Part shown: piece after piece, positions 35,793 through 44,559 of the stretch
Layout of the letters: each line of letters begins with the position of its first letter
Numbering within the stretch: the first letter of the stretch is position 1
NCBI RefSeq assembly: GCF_016745275.1
Contig: NZ_JADOEP010000016.1
Span: forward strand, 1-64,000
Direction of reading: 5' to 3'
DNA: 64,000 bases
DNA from: Enterococcus sp. BWB1-3
GTDB taxonomy: Bacteria; Bacillota; Bacilli; Lactobacillales; Enterococcaceae
Notes under the pieces: model-generated
Seen by the model: the letters and a program-made list of their open reading frames with translations, nothing else
What the model was told of the DNA's origin: nothing
Database searches by the model: none
Position numbers and translations under genes: made by a program

Positions 35793-36017
35793 TTAATGAC
35801 TGTTTTTCTGCCTGCTTCGAATTCGCTGAAGGCTGTATCGAAGACCTGAAAGTAGGAATACAATCGGATACAACATGATACTCACACCCAGCCATTCTGC
35901 TGAAAAAATCCCTGTAAACGGCAAGTGATAGGTTACAGCATACACTAACGGCAGACTGATAACTGCGATCAAATAGTAAAGTGTCAGTTCAAATACAATT
36001 GATTGATATGACTGCAT
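35793..36017 (-). CDS. Small membrane protein
   Basis: 74 aa with two predicted helices (LTLYYLIAVISLPLVYAVTYHL and LGVSIMLYPIVFLLSGLRYSL) and a basic C-terminus (RIRSRQKNSH) on the inside. GGAGGG precedes the ATG. Family not recognised; convergent with srtA. Confidence 0.65.
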   Translation of the reverse strand: MQSYQSIVFELTLYYLIAVISLPLVYAVTYHLPFTGIFSAEWLGVSIMLYPIVFLLSGLRYSLQRIRSRQKNSH

Positions 36018-36152
36018 ATTCTATCCCTCCATTTCTTACGATTTTATCTTCTAAAACTGTTTCTCCTGCGAACCTACTCTTCTATTATACAGGCTCCTCT
36101 TTCGAAATCCATCCTTCTTAGGTCTGAATTATCTAAGGGAAAAGTCTGAAAT

Positions 36153-36623
36153 TCACTTATTGCGGTTGTTTTTAATCAGATTCAGCCAAGCATCGGTTCC
36201 ACTATCAATCATTTTGTAGGTCATCTGGAAATCTCCAGTATAGTAAGGGTCTGGTACTTCTTCTGTTTCCTGCCCTTCAACAACAGACATAAATAAATGC
36301 AGTTCTCCATCCCAGTTAGTCGGTGCCATTCTTCGTAAATCTTCCAGATTATTCTCATCCATTCCGATAATATAGCCATAATTGTAAAAATCTTCTGGCT
36401 GTATCTTAGTTGAACGAATGCCGTCAAACGTGATGCCATTCTGTTTTAGCAGTTTTTGTGTGCCTATATGAGGTCGATTCCCTGCTTCCCAGCTGCTCGT
36501 TGCAGCCGATGCTGTCAGCAGTTCTTTTTCAAGTCCGATTTCTTGTATTTTATTTCTCATTACTGCCTCCGCCATTGGAGATCGGCAGATGTTGCCCAGA
36601 CAGACAAAAAGTATTTTTTCCAT
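36153..36623 (-). CDS. Low-molecular-weight protein tyrosine phosphatase
   Basis: 156 aa. The P-loop VCLGNICRSPMAEA (Cys near residue 8, Arg after) opens the protein and the general-acid Asp lies in EVPDPYYTGDFQ. YGYIIGMDENNLEDLRRMAP is the usual middle segment. It hydrolyses phosphotyrosine (in Gram-positives also phosphoarginine in some members). AGGAGA stands 6 nt before the ATG I chose, whereas a start seven codons upstream overlaps that site. Confidence 0.92.
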   Translation of the reverse strand: MEKILFVCLGNICRSPMAEAVMRNKIQEIGLEKELLTASAATSSWEAGNRPHIGTQKLLKQNGITFDGIRSTKIQPEDFYNYGYIIGMDENNLEDLRRMAPTNWDGELHLFMSVVEGQETEEVPDPYYTGDFQMTYKMIDSGTDAWLNLIKNNRNK

Positions 36624-36662
36624 AAGTAGTCTCCTGTTTTTCATTTAAGTATGCCAGATTAT

Positions 36663-36907
36663 TTATCTGTTTGCATGCATTATGCAACTTTTTTTCTGAG
36701 TGTTGATAATCAAATAGCAGACTGCAGCTGTCAGCATACCTATCTCTCCAGCAATCAGATACACTTGATGCTTCCCATAATAACTGCTGCTCAGCTCTTC
36801 TTCAGTCTTAATTACTCAGCCTGCTTCTTTTCCTCTGTCAAATTTCCTGCCAAATAGAATCCGCCGAACGTACTGGCTGATAGTATTCCGATATTCTTCT
36901 TTTTCAC
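36663..36907 (-). pseudogene. Possible frameshifted small membrane protein
   Basis: A GTG start gives KKKNIGILSASTFGGFYLAGN and EEKKQAE then TAA (to 36812); shifting frame, the sequence continues EEELSSSYYGKHQVYLIAG.. and a membrane helix (MLTAAVCYLIIN) to a stop at 36663. Together they look like one small membrane protein broken by an indel. Family not recognised. Confidence 0.3.
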
Positions 36908-37016
36908 AAAAATCACTCTGATTCATTTTACTGAATTTTACATACACTGATTGTGCAAAAAAGTCTCATACCAGCTGCTCAGAATTGTCGTCTTTTTAGA
37001 CAGTCCTGCCCATTTG

Positions 37017-37595
37017 TCAGGAAAAATCATTCACTTCTTTCTGATACAGACGGTAAGAGAAAAATTCAATATCTTTGGCCAGACGAAACAATTGTGTAGC
37101 AATAGTTAAAGGGGGTTCTTTATAACCTTCCAGAATCCAGTTTGACAATACTCCGCTGCAGCCATAGGATAAAAAGCGCGCATAGAACTGCTTGTCTTCT
37201 TTTGAAAGCTCTCCCTCTGTATCCATTTGTTCAAACAGACTAATAAACAGTTTTTTTGTGATTTCTGAAAAATCCGTCATCATCACCTCTGAATATGAAC
37301 TGACTGTATTATAATAGAAATCCTTATTCGACTGAATAGCTTTGAGCATTTTCAATAACTGCTCTTCCCAGTTATCTATATTGACATCTTTTGTATCCAG
37401 GTAAATAAAGGCTTCTTCCTGATAAATCCAACGCAGCAAATCATATTTATCTGTGAAATGATAGTAAAAAGTTTGTCGATTCAGCCCTGCCTGCTTCGTA
37501 ATATCCTGAACACTTATTTTACTGAATAATTTTGTTTCGCACAGCTCAATTAAGCTACAAGCAATTGCCTTTTTTGTGACCAGTGATTCGCTCAT
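37017..37595 (-). CDS. TetR/AcrR family regulator, DhaS-like
   Basis: 192 aa from an ATG with GGGAGG upstream. The N-terminal helix-turn-helix is FSKISVQDITKQAGLNRQTFYYHFTDKYDLLRWIYQEE; the C-terminal domain (FLSYGCSGVLSNWILEGYKEPP) is the TetR_C_8 type of DhaS-like activators. No dihydroxyacetone kinase genes are near, so the DhaS name reflects the domain only. Monocistronic. Confidence 0.85.
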   Translation of the reverse strand: MSESLVTKKAIACSLIELCETKLFSKISVQDITKQAGLNRQTFYYHFTDKYDLLRWIYQEEAFIYLDTKDVNIDNWEEQLLKMLKAIQSNKDFYYNTVSSYSEVMMTDFSEITKKLFISLFEQMDTEGELSKEDKQFYARFLSYGCSGVLSNWILEGYKEPPLTIATQLFRLAKDIEFFSYRLYQKEVNDFS

Positions 37596-37721
37596 CTGTT
37601 TTTCCTCCCGATTCTGCCATTCTCCATGTATTTTTATTCTAGCAAACACCGTTCAAATAGCAAGTCGCTCACTATCACATAACTTATTAATTAATAACTT
37701 AACTCTTCTTTTTTGGACAGA

Positions 37722-37880
37722 AAAAAAATCACTTTAGCTAGAAGTGACCTCTTTTCTCTATTATTTAACCAAATCCATTAAGAAAAATTCATTCATTACT
37801 CTAAACCTTTTCTTATTGATGATCAACCCATTACTTCCAGTCATCGATAAGAAAAGTAGTGTCACACACCACAATCAATC
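37722..37880 (-). ncRNA. Structured RNA/terminator of unit 1 (diverged copy)
   Basis: Minus-strand RNA element duplicated at 38140-38300. Hairpin: CTTTTCTTATCGATGA with TCATCAATAAGAAAAG (37841-37856 with 37807-37822). Conserved TGGTTAAATAATAGAGAAA leads to a terminator (AGTCACTT-type arm with AAGTG, then a T-run near 37731-37738). Upstream are a ComR-box palindrome and -10, but the peptide gene is missing. It may be transcribed as a small RNA. Confidence 0.5.
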
Positions 37881-37965
37881 ATTTCAAGGTCCAAAGCACA
37901 TAAGCATTCAGTTTTATCCAACCTGCTCAATACCTCAGAATTTTTTGTTTCTTAATATAGGATAA

Positions 37966-38012
37966 AGTATAGTAAATCATTTCATTTTCCAACAGGACAC
38001 AAATGTCCTAAT
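37966..38012 (-). promoter_or_regulatory. ComR-box-like promoter, unit 1
   Basis: Plus-strand AACAGGACA-CAAA-TGTCCTAAT (37991-38012); the half-sites match the streptococcal ComR-box form AACANGACA-N4-TGTCNTGTT except at two positions. On the minus strand TTGGAA (37987-37992), 15 nt and TATACT (37966-37971) follow, the same spacing as in unit 2. Confidence 0.6.
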
Positions 38013-38139
38013 GCATAAATTTTCTCCTTCTGCTGAAAAATTATTTCTTAATTAAAAAAGATACGTTAATAGAAAAATGATTATTGGAAAACACTGCTGA
38101 ACTGATTTCCGATGGTCCTACTCAAATTGACTGCAGAAA

Positions 38140-38300
38140 AAAAGACACTTTAGCTAGAAGTGACTTCCTTTCTCTATTATTTAACCAGACCCAATTAAGA
38201 ACAATGTTTACACTGCCCTAAACCCTTTTCTTATCGGTGATTAGTTCAGAACGGCTATCCACCGATAAGAAAAGAGGTGTCTGAAACACCCTTGTAATCT
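38140..38300 (-). ncRNA. Structured RNA/terminator of unit 2
   Basis: Minus-strand element after the 68-aa ORF, about 75% similar to 37722-37880. Perfect 15-bp stem CTTTTCTTATCGGTG/CACCGATAAGAAAAG (38225-38239 with 38260-38274). Relative to unit 1 base pairs change together (A-T to G-C). A second small stem GGTGT/ACACC follows on its 5' side, and it ends in a terminator with T-run near 38139-38147. Confidence 0.55.
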
Positions 38301-38320
38301 ATCATCTCCAAAGTACCACA

Positions 38321-38527
38321 TCACACAATTTCTGAAATCTCCACTTTATCGATCATGTTGCTATTTAAAGAAATTTTTTTCTTTTCCCATTGTTTTAAAA
38401 CAACAATTTTGAATAACTCATCGTTTAAAGTGACTTTCAAGAGCTTTTCATTTTCTTCCTCATTAAAGATGATAAGATTTTGAACAGTAACTTGCTCAGT
38501 TTCTATAGAATATCCCACTTTGCTCAA
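38321..38527 (-). CDS. 68-aa protein downstream of the signalling peptide
   Basis: 68 aa from a TTG with AGGGGG upstream (SKVGYSIETEQVTVQNLIIF, then EEENEKLLKVTLNDELFKIVVLKQWEKKKISL). Soluble, charged, probably two short beta-rich segments; no family recognised. It lies 19 nt after the stop of the 14-aa WW peptide and shares its ComR-box promoter, so it is the likely first output of the system. Unit 1 keeps only a truncated counterpart (TTGAGCAGG... start aligned with TTGAGCAAA here). It could be an effector, an immunity factor or a regulator. Confidence 0.6.
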   Translation of the reverse strand: MSKVGYSIETEQVTVQNLIIFNEEENEKLLKVTLNDELFKIVVLKQWEKKKISLNSNMIDKVEISEIV

Positions 38528-38545
38528 ATCTTATCCCCCTAATCT

Positions 38546-38590
38546 TTAGTCTACCCACCAATTACTTAATAACATAAAAAATCTCAACAC
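38546..38590 (-). CDS. ComS-like WW-motif signalling peptide precursor
   Basis: A 14-codon ORF, GTG start, MLRFFMLLSNWWVD. AAGGAGG (38600-38606) lies 9 nt upstream. A charged residue and hydrophobic core are followed by a C-terminal SNWWVD. Streptococcal ComS peptides of the second type are similarly short, hydrophobic and end in a double-Trp motif (for example GLDWWSL in S. mutans, from memory). The gene is immediately downstream of a ComR-type regulator in the same orientation and under a ComR-box palindrome. The mature pheromone would be the C-terminal 6-8 residues. No biochemical proof; the ORF is below the size cut-off of most annotation. Confidence 0.7.
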   Translation of the reverse strand: MLRFFMLLSNWWVD

Positions 38591-38638
38591 AGTTCAGTTC
38601 CTCCTTATCTAATTTTCTTTGTCGTTTCTTATGCGTTT

Positions 38639-38685
38639 AGTATAGGTAATTGTCGGCTTTCCCAACAGGACACACATGTCCTGTT
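38639..38685 (-). promoter_or_regulatory. ComR-box palindrome and promoter, unit 2
   Basis: AACAGGACA-N4-TGTCCTGTT (38664-38685), a perfect 9+9 palindrome, fits the ComR-box consensus AACANGACA-N4-TGTCNTGTT that I recall from streptococci. TTGGGA (38660-38665), 15 nt and TATACT (38639-38644) follow. It lies 51 bp after the regulator's stop codon. Confidence 0.75.
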
Positions 38686-38735
38686 GAACAAAAAAAAGAC
38701 TAAAAATAAATTCAGCCTTAGGTATCTTTATACAT

Positions 38736-39653
38736 TCAATTTTTATTAATATTCACAATTGCCAAATCATCTTCCAACTCCTGAAGGATTTTCTCTCCCA
38801 GCATTGGATCATCAAACAGTCTGGCACATTGAGCCCCATCTTTGTATTTCTGTTCAGCTAGTTCACGATCTCCTAAAAAATATAAATAGTACTTACCTTC
38901 TACCATATCAATAATAGGTTTTTTCTGAAAATCTTGACTAGTCTGCATGATAATTTTAGAAACTTTTACTACATCAATTAATTTAGAATATTTTTCATAC
39001 TTGATTATTATAGATGCTGCCGTTACCAAGATTCTGTTTAGTAACGACAATTCAACATCTACTGAATAGTCTACTTGTTCCATTACCCTGTCTAATAAAA
39101 AGAAAAATGTCTTTTCATCATAGTGCTTGTAATAAATACATTGAAAATACAACTTAATAATTAGTAAGTCATTGATTGAGTATTCTTTCTTTTGGAGAAT
39201 CTGAGAAAAGTAATCACTGAGAAGTCCTTCACCAAAATCTGCATTCTCAGTTAAATGAACATCCATAGAAGCTTGCTGTACATCAATTGCCAGCTGCTCT
39301 TCTTCCGGAAGATTTTCATAATATTCTTCATAGATTTCTTCAAAGTAATTTTCCTTTTTAGCAACTCGATCATCTTCTCTGTAAGTAGGAAGCTTATATA
39401 ATCCAAATTTCAATTGTAAATATCTTTTAGGTAGTTCAATATGTTCTTCATCAATCAAATGATGAATCGGGATTAATAGACGTTGAGCGATAAATGTTAT
39501 TTTGGGTAAGGTTGGAAGTGATTGGCCAGCCTCAATTCTAGTCAACTGACGAACAGTCAGTTCCAATTCATCATCACAGAATGCTTCTCTGGTAAGCCCA
39601 TTCTTTTCTCTAAGTAATCGAATCTTCTTACCCAGTTCAATTTTTACGTCCAC
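38736..39653 (-). CDS. ComR/Rgg-type peptide-responsive transcriptional regulator
   Basis: 305 aa, close to the ~300 aa of ComR. The N-terminal XRE helix-turn-helix (IRLLREKNGLTREAFC..ELTVRQLTRIEAGQSLPTLPKITFIAQRL) contains the ELTVRQLxRIExGxSLP motif I associate with ComR. A TPR-like repeat domain follows (HLIDEEHIELPKRYLQLKFGLYKLPTYR..., LPEEEQLAIDVQQ, then helical repeats to the end), where the pheromone would bind. GTG start with AAGGAGG 7 nt upstream. It is upstream of and codirectional with the WW peptide gene, as comR is with comS. Other RRNPP family assignments (ScuR, PlcR-like) remain possible. Confidence 0.82.
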   Translation of the reverse strand: MDVKIELGKKIRLLREKNGLTREAFCDDELELTVRQLTRIEAGQSLPTLPKITFIAQRLLIPIHHLIDEEHIELPKRYLQLKFGLYKLPTYREDDRVAKKENYFEEIYEEYYENLPEEEQLAIDVQQASMDVHLTENADFGEGLLSDYFSQILQKKEYSINDLLIIKLYFQCIYYKHYDEKTFFFLLDRVMEQVDYSVDVELSLLNRILVTAASIIIKYEKYSKLIDVVKVSKIIMQTSQDFQKKPIIDMVEGKYYLYFLGDRELAEQKYKDGAQCARLFDDPMLGEKILQELEDDLAIVNINKN

Positions 39654-39863
39654 GGTAATCCCTCCTTACCTCACTTATATTGTATATCGAATCAAAAATA
39701 ATAATCAATACTAAATCGCAAACCCGTCATTATTGATTGCTTTTTTGACACATAAAACAAACAGAATGGTAATAAAAAAGATCAAATTACGATAGTTATT
39801 TTTGATGGTTTTTCTTTGCTGATTTGACTTCTAAAACTTATTATTTACTGCAGTACTGCTTTT

Positions 39864-40874
39864 TTACTCCTGAGTATAATCCGGATAATTGAAATGTTCA
39901 TACGCCCGCGCAGTAGCAATTCTTCCTCGGGGAGTTCGCTTAATAAATCCCTTTTGAATAAGATAAGGTTCATACATATCCGCCACCGTCTCAGTCTCCT
40001 CGCCGATGTTGACAGATAATGTGCTTAAACCAACAGGACCACCGCCATACAGCTCGATTAGCGTACGCAACAGCTTCTGATCCACATAGTCCAATCCCTG
40101 AGTATCTACTTGAAGCAGCGTCAAGGCTTGATCTGCGATTGACTGGTTAATGATTCCATCTGACTGAACCTGAGCAAAGTCGCGCACCCGTTTTAGCAGA
40201 CGGTTGGCAATTCTCGGCGTACCTCGTGAACGTCGTGCAATTTCAAAAGCTCCTTCTTCCACAATTTCAGTCAGAAAAATATCTGCCGAACGAATAATAA
40301 TTTCCTTTAAATCATTTTCTTCATAATATTCCATATGAGAAACAATACCAAAGCGATCTCTCAAAGGTGCAGAAAGCAGTCCAGCCCTTGTTGTCGCTCC
40401 AATGAGTGTGAAAGGAGGTAGGGGAAAATGAACAGGGTGTGCGGTAGTACCCTGTCCAACCATAATATCCACAAAAAAATCTTCCATTGCAGAATACAGC
40501 ATTTCTTCCACAACACGAGGCAGCCGATGAATCTCATCAATAAACAAAACGTCCCCTGGTTCCAGCTCATTCAAAATAGCTACCAGATCACCCGGGCGTT
40601 CGATCGCCGGTCCGCTTGTCGTCCGAATATTCACAGACATTTCGTTAGCAATAACCATTGCCATCGTCGTTTTACCAAGTCCAGGAGGCCCATATAAAAG
40701 AGTATGATCCAAAGACTCTTCTCTTTTTTTAGCTGCATTGATATATATTTGCAGCTCCTGTTTTACTTTATGCTGACCAATAAATTGCTGGAGCAATCTG
40801 GGACGCAGAGAAACTTCCAGATTATTCTCTTCTTCACTGCTTTCCGCTGAAAGAAGTCGTTCCTCTTCATTCAT
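39864..40874 (-). CDS. ruvB: Holliday junction branch migration ATPase RuvB
   Basis: 336 aa. N-terminal AAA+ domain with Walker [12 protein letters not shown] (~63), Walker [10 protein letters not shown] (~112), sensor 1 LIGATTRAG and arginine finger in [10 protein letters not shown]; the winged-helix C-terminus ends with [23 protein letters not shown]. It drives branch migration together with RuvA. It lies 14 nt downstream of ruvA in one operon. Confidence 0.97.
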   Translation of the reverse strand: MNEEERLLSAESSEEENNLEVSLRPRLLQQFIGQHKVKQELQIYINAAKKREESLDHTLLYGPPGLGKTTMAMVIANEMSVNIRTTSGPAIERPGDLVAILNELEPGDVLFIDEIHRLPRVVEEMLYSAMEDFFVDIMVGQGTTAHPVHFPLPPFTLIGATTRAGLLSAPLRDRFGIVSHMEYYEENDLKEIIIRSADIFLTEIVEEGAFEIARRSRGTPRIANRLLKRVRDFAQVQSDGIINQSIADQALTLLQVDTQGLDYVDQKLLRTLIELYGGGPVGLSTLSVNIGEETETVADMYEPYLIQKGFIKRTPRGRIATARAYEHFNYPDYTQE

Positions 40875-40888
40875 TCGCCTGTCCTCCT

Positions 40889-41497
40889 CTATCGCTTCAT
40901 CATCAATTTCAACGCATTTCTCAGATATTCATCTGTCTGACCCTGTTCCAGTTCCTCCAGTTTAGGAGTGATACGTTTGATCTCTTTTTCACTGTAGCCA
41001 AGCGCACCAAGAGCCTCCAATGCTTCTTCCAACGGCTGATTACCGCTTCCGGCAAAGGCTGATGTTGCCATCGCTTCTACTGCCGCCTCCGACCGTTCAA
41101 GGTCCCCCAGCTTACCTTTCAAATCCAGTATCATTTGTTGAGCAGTCTTCTTCCCAACCCCCGGAAATTTTGTCAGGTACGCTGCATCATCACTTTCGAT
41201 CGCGTTAATTAATCCGCCATGATCTTCCGATGCCATAATCGCAAGCCCGCTTTTTGGTCCGATCCCCGAAACACTAATCAGCTTCAAAAACAGCTGCTTT
41301 TCCTCTAAATCTGCAAAGCCATAAAGGGTATGTGCATCCTCTCGAATAACTTGATGAAGATAAATTTTTACTGGTTCTTCCTTGCCAGAATACCGATAAG
41401 GATTTCCCACAGAAATCTGATAGCCGATCCCGTTTGTTTCCACAACAATGTAGTAGGGACTGACATATGTAACAGTTCCGCTAATATATTCGTACAT
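40889..41497 (-). CDS. ruvA: Holliday junction branch migration protein RuvA
   Basis: 202 aa. Domain I ([28 protein letters not shown]), two helix-hairpin-helix motifs in domain II ([16 protein letters not shown] and [23 protein letters not shown]), and the C-terminal domain III that contacts RuvB ([16 protein letters not shown]). It forms tetramers on Holliday junctions. First gene of the ruvAB operon. Confidence 0.97.
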   Translation of the reverse strand: MYEYISGTVTYVSPYYIVVETNGIGYQISVGNPYRYSGKEEPVKIYLHQVIREDAHTLYGFADLEEKQLFLKLISVSGIGPKSGLAIMASEDHGGLINAIESDDAAYLTKFPGVGKKTAQQMILDLKGKLGDLERSEAAVEAMATSAFAGSGNQPLEEALEALGALGYSEKEIKRITPKLEELEQGQTDEYLRNALKLMMKR

Positions 41498-41867
41498 GTT
41501 TTCACCTTTTCTAATTGATTGGAATTGCCTTTAGTTTATCATAAAGTGAGCAAAATCAGTAGTTTTCTTATGCTAAAGGCAGGGAAACACTTATATTGAC
41601 TCTTCTTTTGATGTATCTCACTCTTTTATTTAATAATAATCATATCATAATAAAAATCTTTAAATAATTAAGGGAACAAAGCTGGTCAGTTGCTTAAACT
41701 GAACGTACTTTGACTATACCATATCTCAAAAAAATAAGGTTTCTTCTTAAAAAATACTTTCCTGTTGACCATTGCATTTTAATCATTCATTACGCAAACT
41801 GTAAAACAGATCATCCGACCTGCTTAAAAAGCGAACCCTGCTGATCAAAACATACATTGTTTTAAAT
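41498..41867. other. Intergenic region
   Basis: About 370 bp between the ruvA start and the oppA-1 terminator. It contains the ruvAB promoter region; no gene, tRNA or clear leader fold was seen. Confidence 0.35.
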
Positions 41868-41910
41868 AAAAAAAGCCGTTGGGATTTGGTATTAAACCCC
41901 AGCGGCTTTT
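41868..41910 (-). terminator. Intrinsic terminator of the first oppA gene
   Basis: AAAAGCCGCTGGGG pairs with CCCAACGGCTTTT on the minus strand, followed by T-run. Confidence 0.85.
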
Positions 41911-41936
41911 GAGAATGTTCGTTCTTTGGTTATTTC

Positions 41937-43613
41937 TTATTCTTCGATATATGTCCACTTGTAGTCATATTGTGCACCGGCTGCGTGAGCGACCACACCT
42001 TTGACTTTCGCACTGCGCATATGTGCTTCTGCCTTTTGATAAAGTGGAATCACACCCATGTGATCCATCAGAACTTTTTCAGCATCAACCATATCATCCC
42101 AACGCGCTTCAGTATCTGCTGCATGCGTCACACTGGCAGCTTCAATCAGCTTGTCATATTCTTTATTAGAGTAATGTCCTCTGTTGTAAGAATTACCTGT
42201 TACGAACAGATCCAAGAAACTACTTGGGTCTGCATAGTCAGCACCCCAGCCGCCCATGATTGCTTCAAATTCGCCATTGTTCCCTCTGTCCAAACGAACA
42301 GAGAAGGGGACAGGCGTAACTGTTACATTCAAGCCGTCCAATGTATCATTTAAAGCACCTTGAATGTATTCAGTTAATTTCTTCGTAGAGTCAGTATCGT
42401 CATGCACAATATCCATATCAAGTGTTTCAATACCTAATTCTTTTTTCGCTTTTTCCCAGTACTCTTTGGCTTTATCTGCATCATGAGTAAGAACATTTTC
42501 ATTTTCCTCTGCAAAGTCTTTATTGTCAGATGGTGAGAATGACAATTCTGCCGGTACCAGACCTTTAGAAATTACTGAGCCATCACCTAGAATTTTATTC
42601 ACTAAAGCATCTCTGTCAATAGCATAAGAAATTGCTTTACGCAGATTTTCATTATGATAAGGAGAGTCTGCATCACGCTGATTCAGCTCCATATAAGTTG
42701 TGCGTCCGTCCTTTTGACTGACAAACTCTGGGTCATTGGACATTTGCTGTGCAAGCTCGCCATTCAAAATAACGTCATCTGCCTGACCGTCCTGAAACAG
42801 ATTCAATGAAGTCGGTGCTTCTTTTACAACATCCACATTGATTTTATCCAATTGAACAGTATCTTTATCCCAATATTCTTCATTTTTTGTATAAGACCAA
42901 TTTGTATCTGTTCCCGGTCCGTCAAAATCAGTCAAGGTAAACGGTCCGTTGTAAACTGCTTTATCACTGTCTGATGCATATTCTTTACCAAACTCTTCAA
43001 CCACAGATTGCCTTTGCGGGAAAAATGATGGGAAGGCCAGCAGATAATCAAAATAAGCTGTTGGTTTTTCCAATGTAATTTCCAATTCATAATCGCTGGT
43101 TGCCTTAATTCCTAACTCATCCAGCTCTTTTTCTCCGGCACTGATCGCCGCTCCATTTTTTACTACTTCAAACAGATATGCGTATTCTGAAGCTGTTTCA
43201 GGATTTACTGTTCTTTGCCAAGCAAAAACATAATCTGCTGCAACAACTGGCTCACCGTCTGACCATTTTGCATCTTCACGCAAATTTAACGTATAAGTTA
43301 AATTATCATCACTAATTTCTGCAAATTCCACTGCTCCTGCCGGCTGTGGTTTGCTGTTTTCATCTAAGCGATATAGCCCTTCATAAACATTGTTCAATGC
43401 AGAAAAACTAATCGTATCCGTTGCTGCAGATAAATCTGCGCTTGGCATTTCCTGCTGTACAACGACTCTAAACAGCTGTTCTCCGGAAGCAGATCCTGAA
43501 CTGGAACTTCCTCCGCTTGTATCTGTTCCCCCGCTATTTGAACCACAGGCCGCTAAAACCAGTGTAGATAAAAGAAGAATGCTTGTTATTTTCTTTGCGC
43601 TGCTTTTTTTCAT
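41937..43613 (-). CDS. Peptide ABC transporter substrate-binding lipoprotein (OppA family) 1
   Basis: About 558 aa. Lipoprotein signal peptide with lipobox VLAACG, then a Ser/Gly linker and the SBP_bac_5 fold: PSADLSAATDTISFSALNNVYEGLYRLDENSKPQPAGA, NLREDAKWSDGEPVVAADYVFAWQRTV, and LRKAISYAIDRDALVNKIL. It binds oligopeptides outside the cell and hands them to an Opp permease, whose genes are not in this window. I chose the ATG with GGGGAG upstream. It is about 2.3 kb from the ComR-like regulator; Opp-type uptake is how ComS-like peptides enter streptococci. About 65-70% similar to the second copy by eye. Confidence 0.92.
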   Translation of the reverse strand: MKKSSAKKITSILLLSTLVLAACGSNSGGTDTSGGSSSSGSASGEQLFRVVVQQEMPSADLSAATDTISFSALNNVYEGLYRLDENSKPQPAGAVEFAEISDDNLTYTLNLREDAKWSDGEPVVAADYVFAWQRTVNPETASEYAYLFEVVKNGAAISAGEKELDELGIKATSDYELEITLEKPTAYFDYLLAFPSFFPQRQSVVEEFGKEYASDSDKAVYNGPFTLTDFDGPGTDTNWSYTKNEEYWDKDTVQLDKINVDVVKEAPTSLNLFQDGQADDVILNGELAQQMSNDPEFVSQKDGRTTYMELNQRDADSPYHNENLRKAISYAIDRDALVNKILGDGSVISKGLVPAELSFSPSDNKDFAEENENVLTHDADKAKEYWEKAKKELGIETLDMDIVHDDTDSTKKLTEYIQGALNDTLDGLNVTVTPVPFSVRLDRGNNGEFEAIMGGWGADYADPSSFLDLFVTGNSYNRGHYSNKEYDKLIEAASVTHAADTEARWDDMVDAEKVLMDHMGVIPLYQKAEAHMRSAKVKGVVAHAAGAQYDYKWTYIEE

Positions 43614-43732
43614 CGTTTTCTCCCCAATGCACCATATTTTTATTACCAATTTATAATTTTTAGAATATTCATATAATACTAAAAAAGGGAAGCCAAAGCA
43701 ATCTTTTTAGCCCAATTTATGGATGAAAACTG

Positions 43733-43778
43733 AGAAAAGACACGTGATCATCCTAAAATGAACAAACGTGTCTTTTCT
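43733..43778 (-). terminator. Intrinsic terminator of msrB
   Basis: GAAAAGACACGT pairs with ACGTGTCTTTTC; followed by T-rich sequence on both strands. Confidence 0.75.
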
Positions 43779-43820
43779 ATTTGGAATATATATGATATAC
43801 ATACTTTTCTAAATGAATTG

Positions 43821-44255
43821 TCAAACGAACAAATCCTTATATTCCCCATATCCTTCTTTTTCCAGATCTTCTACAGGGATAAATTTCATAGCTGCTGAAT
43901 TAATACAGTAGCGCAAACCGCCTTTGTCCAATGGTCCATCAGTAAATACATGACCTAAATGAGAATCAGCCTCTGTACTCCTCACTTCCACCCGATGCAT
44001 TTCATGTGAAAAATCGGCATTCTCTTTTACGCCTCTCTTTTTTATCGGTTGAGTAAACGCAGGCCACCCGCACCCGGCATCGTATTTATCTTTGGAGCTG
44101 AATAGAGGTTCACCGCTGACTACATCCACATAAATTCCTTCTTTGTAGAAATCATCATATTCACCGCTGAACGGACGTTCAGTCGCATTTTCCTGTGTCA
44201 CTGCATACTGCATATCAGTCAGTTTCTCTCTAAGTTCGTCTTTAGATGGTTTCAT
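43821..44255 (-). CDS. msrB: Peptide methionine-(R)-sulfoxide reductase
   Basis: 144 aa from the ATG with AGAGGAG upstream. MsrB motifs: [53 protein letters not shown] and the catalytic Cys in [12 protein letters not shown]. The two CxxC zinc motifs of other MsrB enzymes are absent, as in many Gram-positive forms. It repairs oxidised methionine. A longer N-terminal reading exists but has no ribosome binding site. Confidence 0.95.
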   Translation of the reverse strand: MKPSKDELREKLTDMQYAVTQENATERPFSGEYDDFYKEGIYVDVVSGEPLFSSKDKYDAGCGWPAFTQPIKKRGVKENADFSHEMHRVEVRSTEADSHLGHVFTDGPLDKGGLRYCINSAAMKFIPVEDLEKEGYGEYKDLFV

Positions 44256-44559
44256 ACAGATTGCTCCTCTCTTTGTTTTTATAGTATCACTCCTGCCTTG
44301 ATTGAAAAAATAAGAAGGCTTATAAAATGAATTTCCTAATGTCATATATAAACACAGGAAGTGCAACTTCTTTTTCACTTAACTGTTTTGACCTACTCAC
44401 TTCCAAACTTTATTGAAAGCTGCTGCAAGATAAACCATTCTTTCTCAGAGACCTGTTCAATTTTTACTGAATAAATAATGGTAAGAAGTTATTACATCCT
44501 AAGGAACCTTCTGTAAAAGCTCAATCATGGATAGATATCAGCTTGGACAATTCCAGCTT

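Noticed and set aside
36812-36907. Independent 31-aa gene (GTG start)
   Set aside because: The hydrophobic continuation in the next frame makes a frameshifted larger gene more likely than a separate peptide.
41498-41867. T-box or other leader RNA upstream of ruvAB or oppA
   Set aside because: No T-box motif (TGGNACCGCG-type) or specifier structure could be found.
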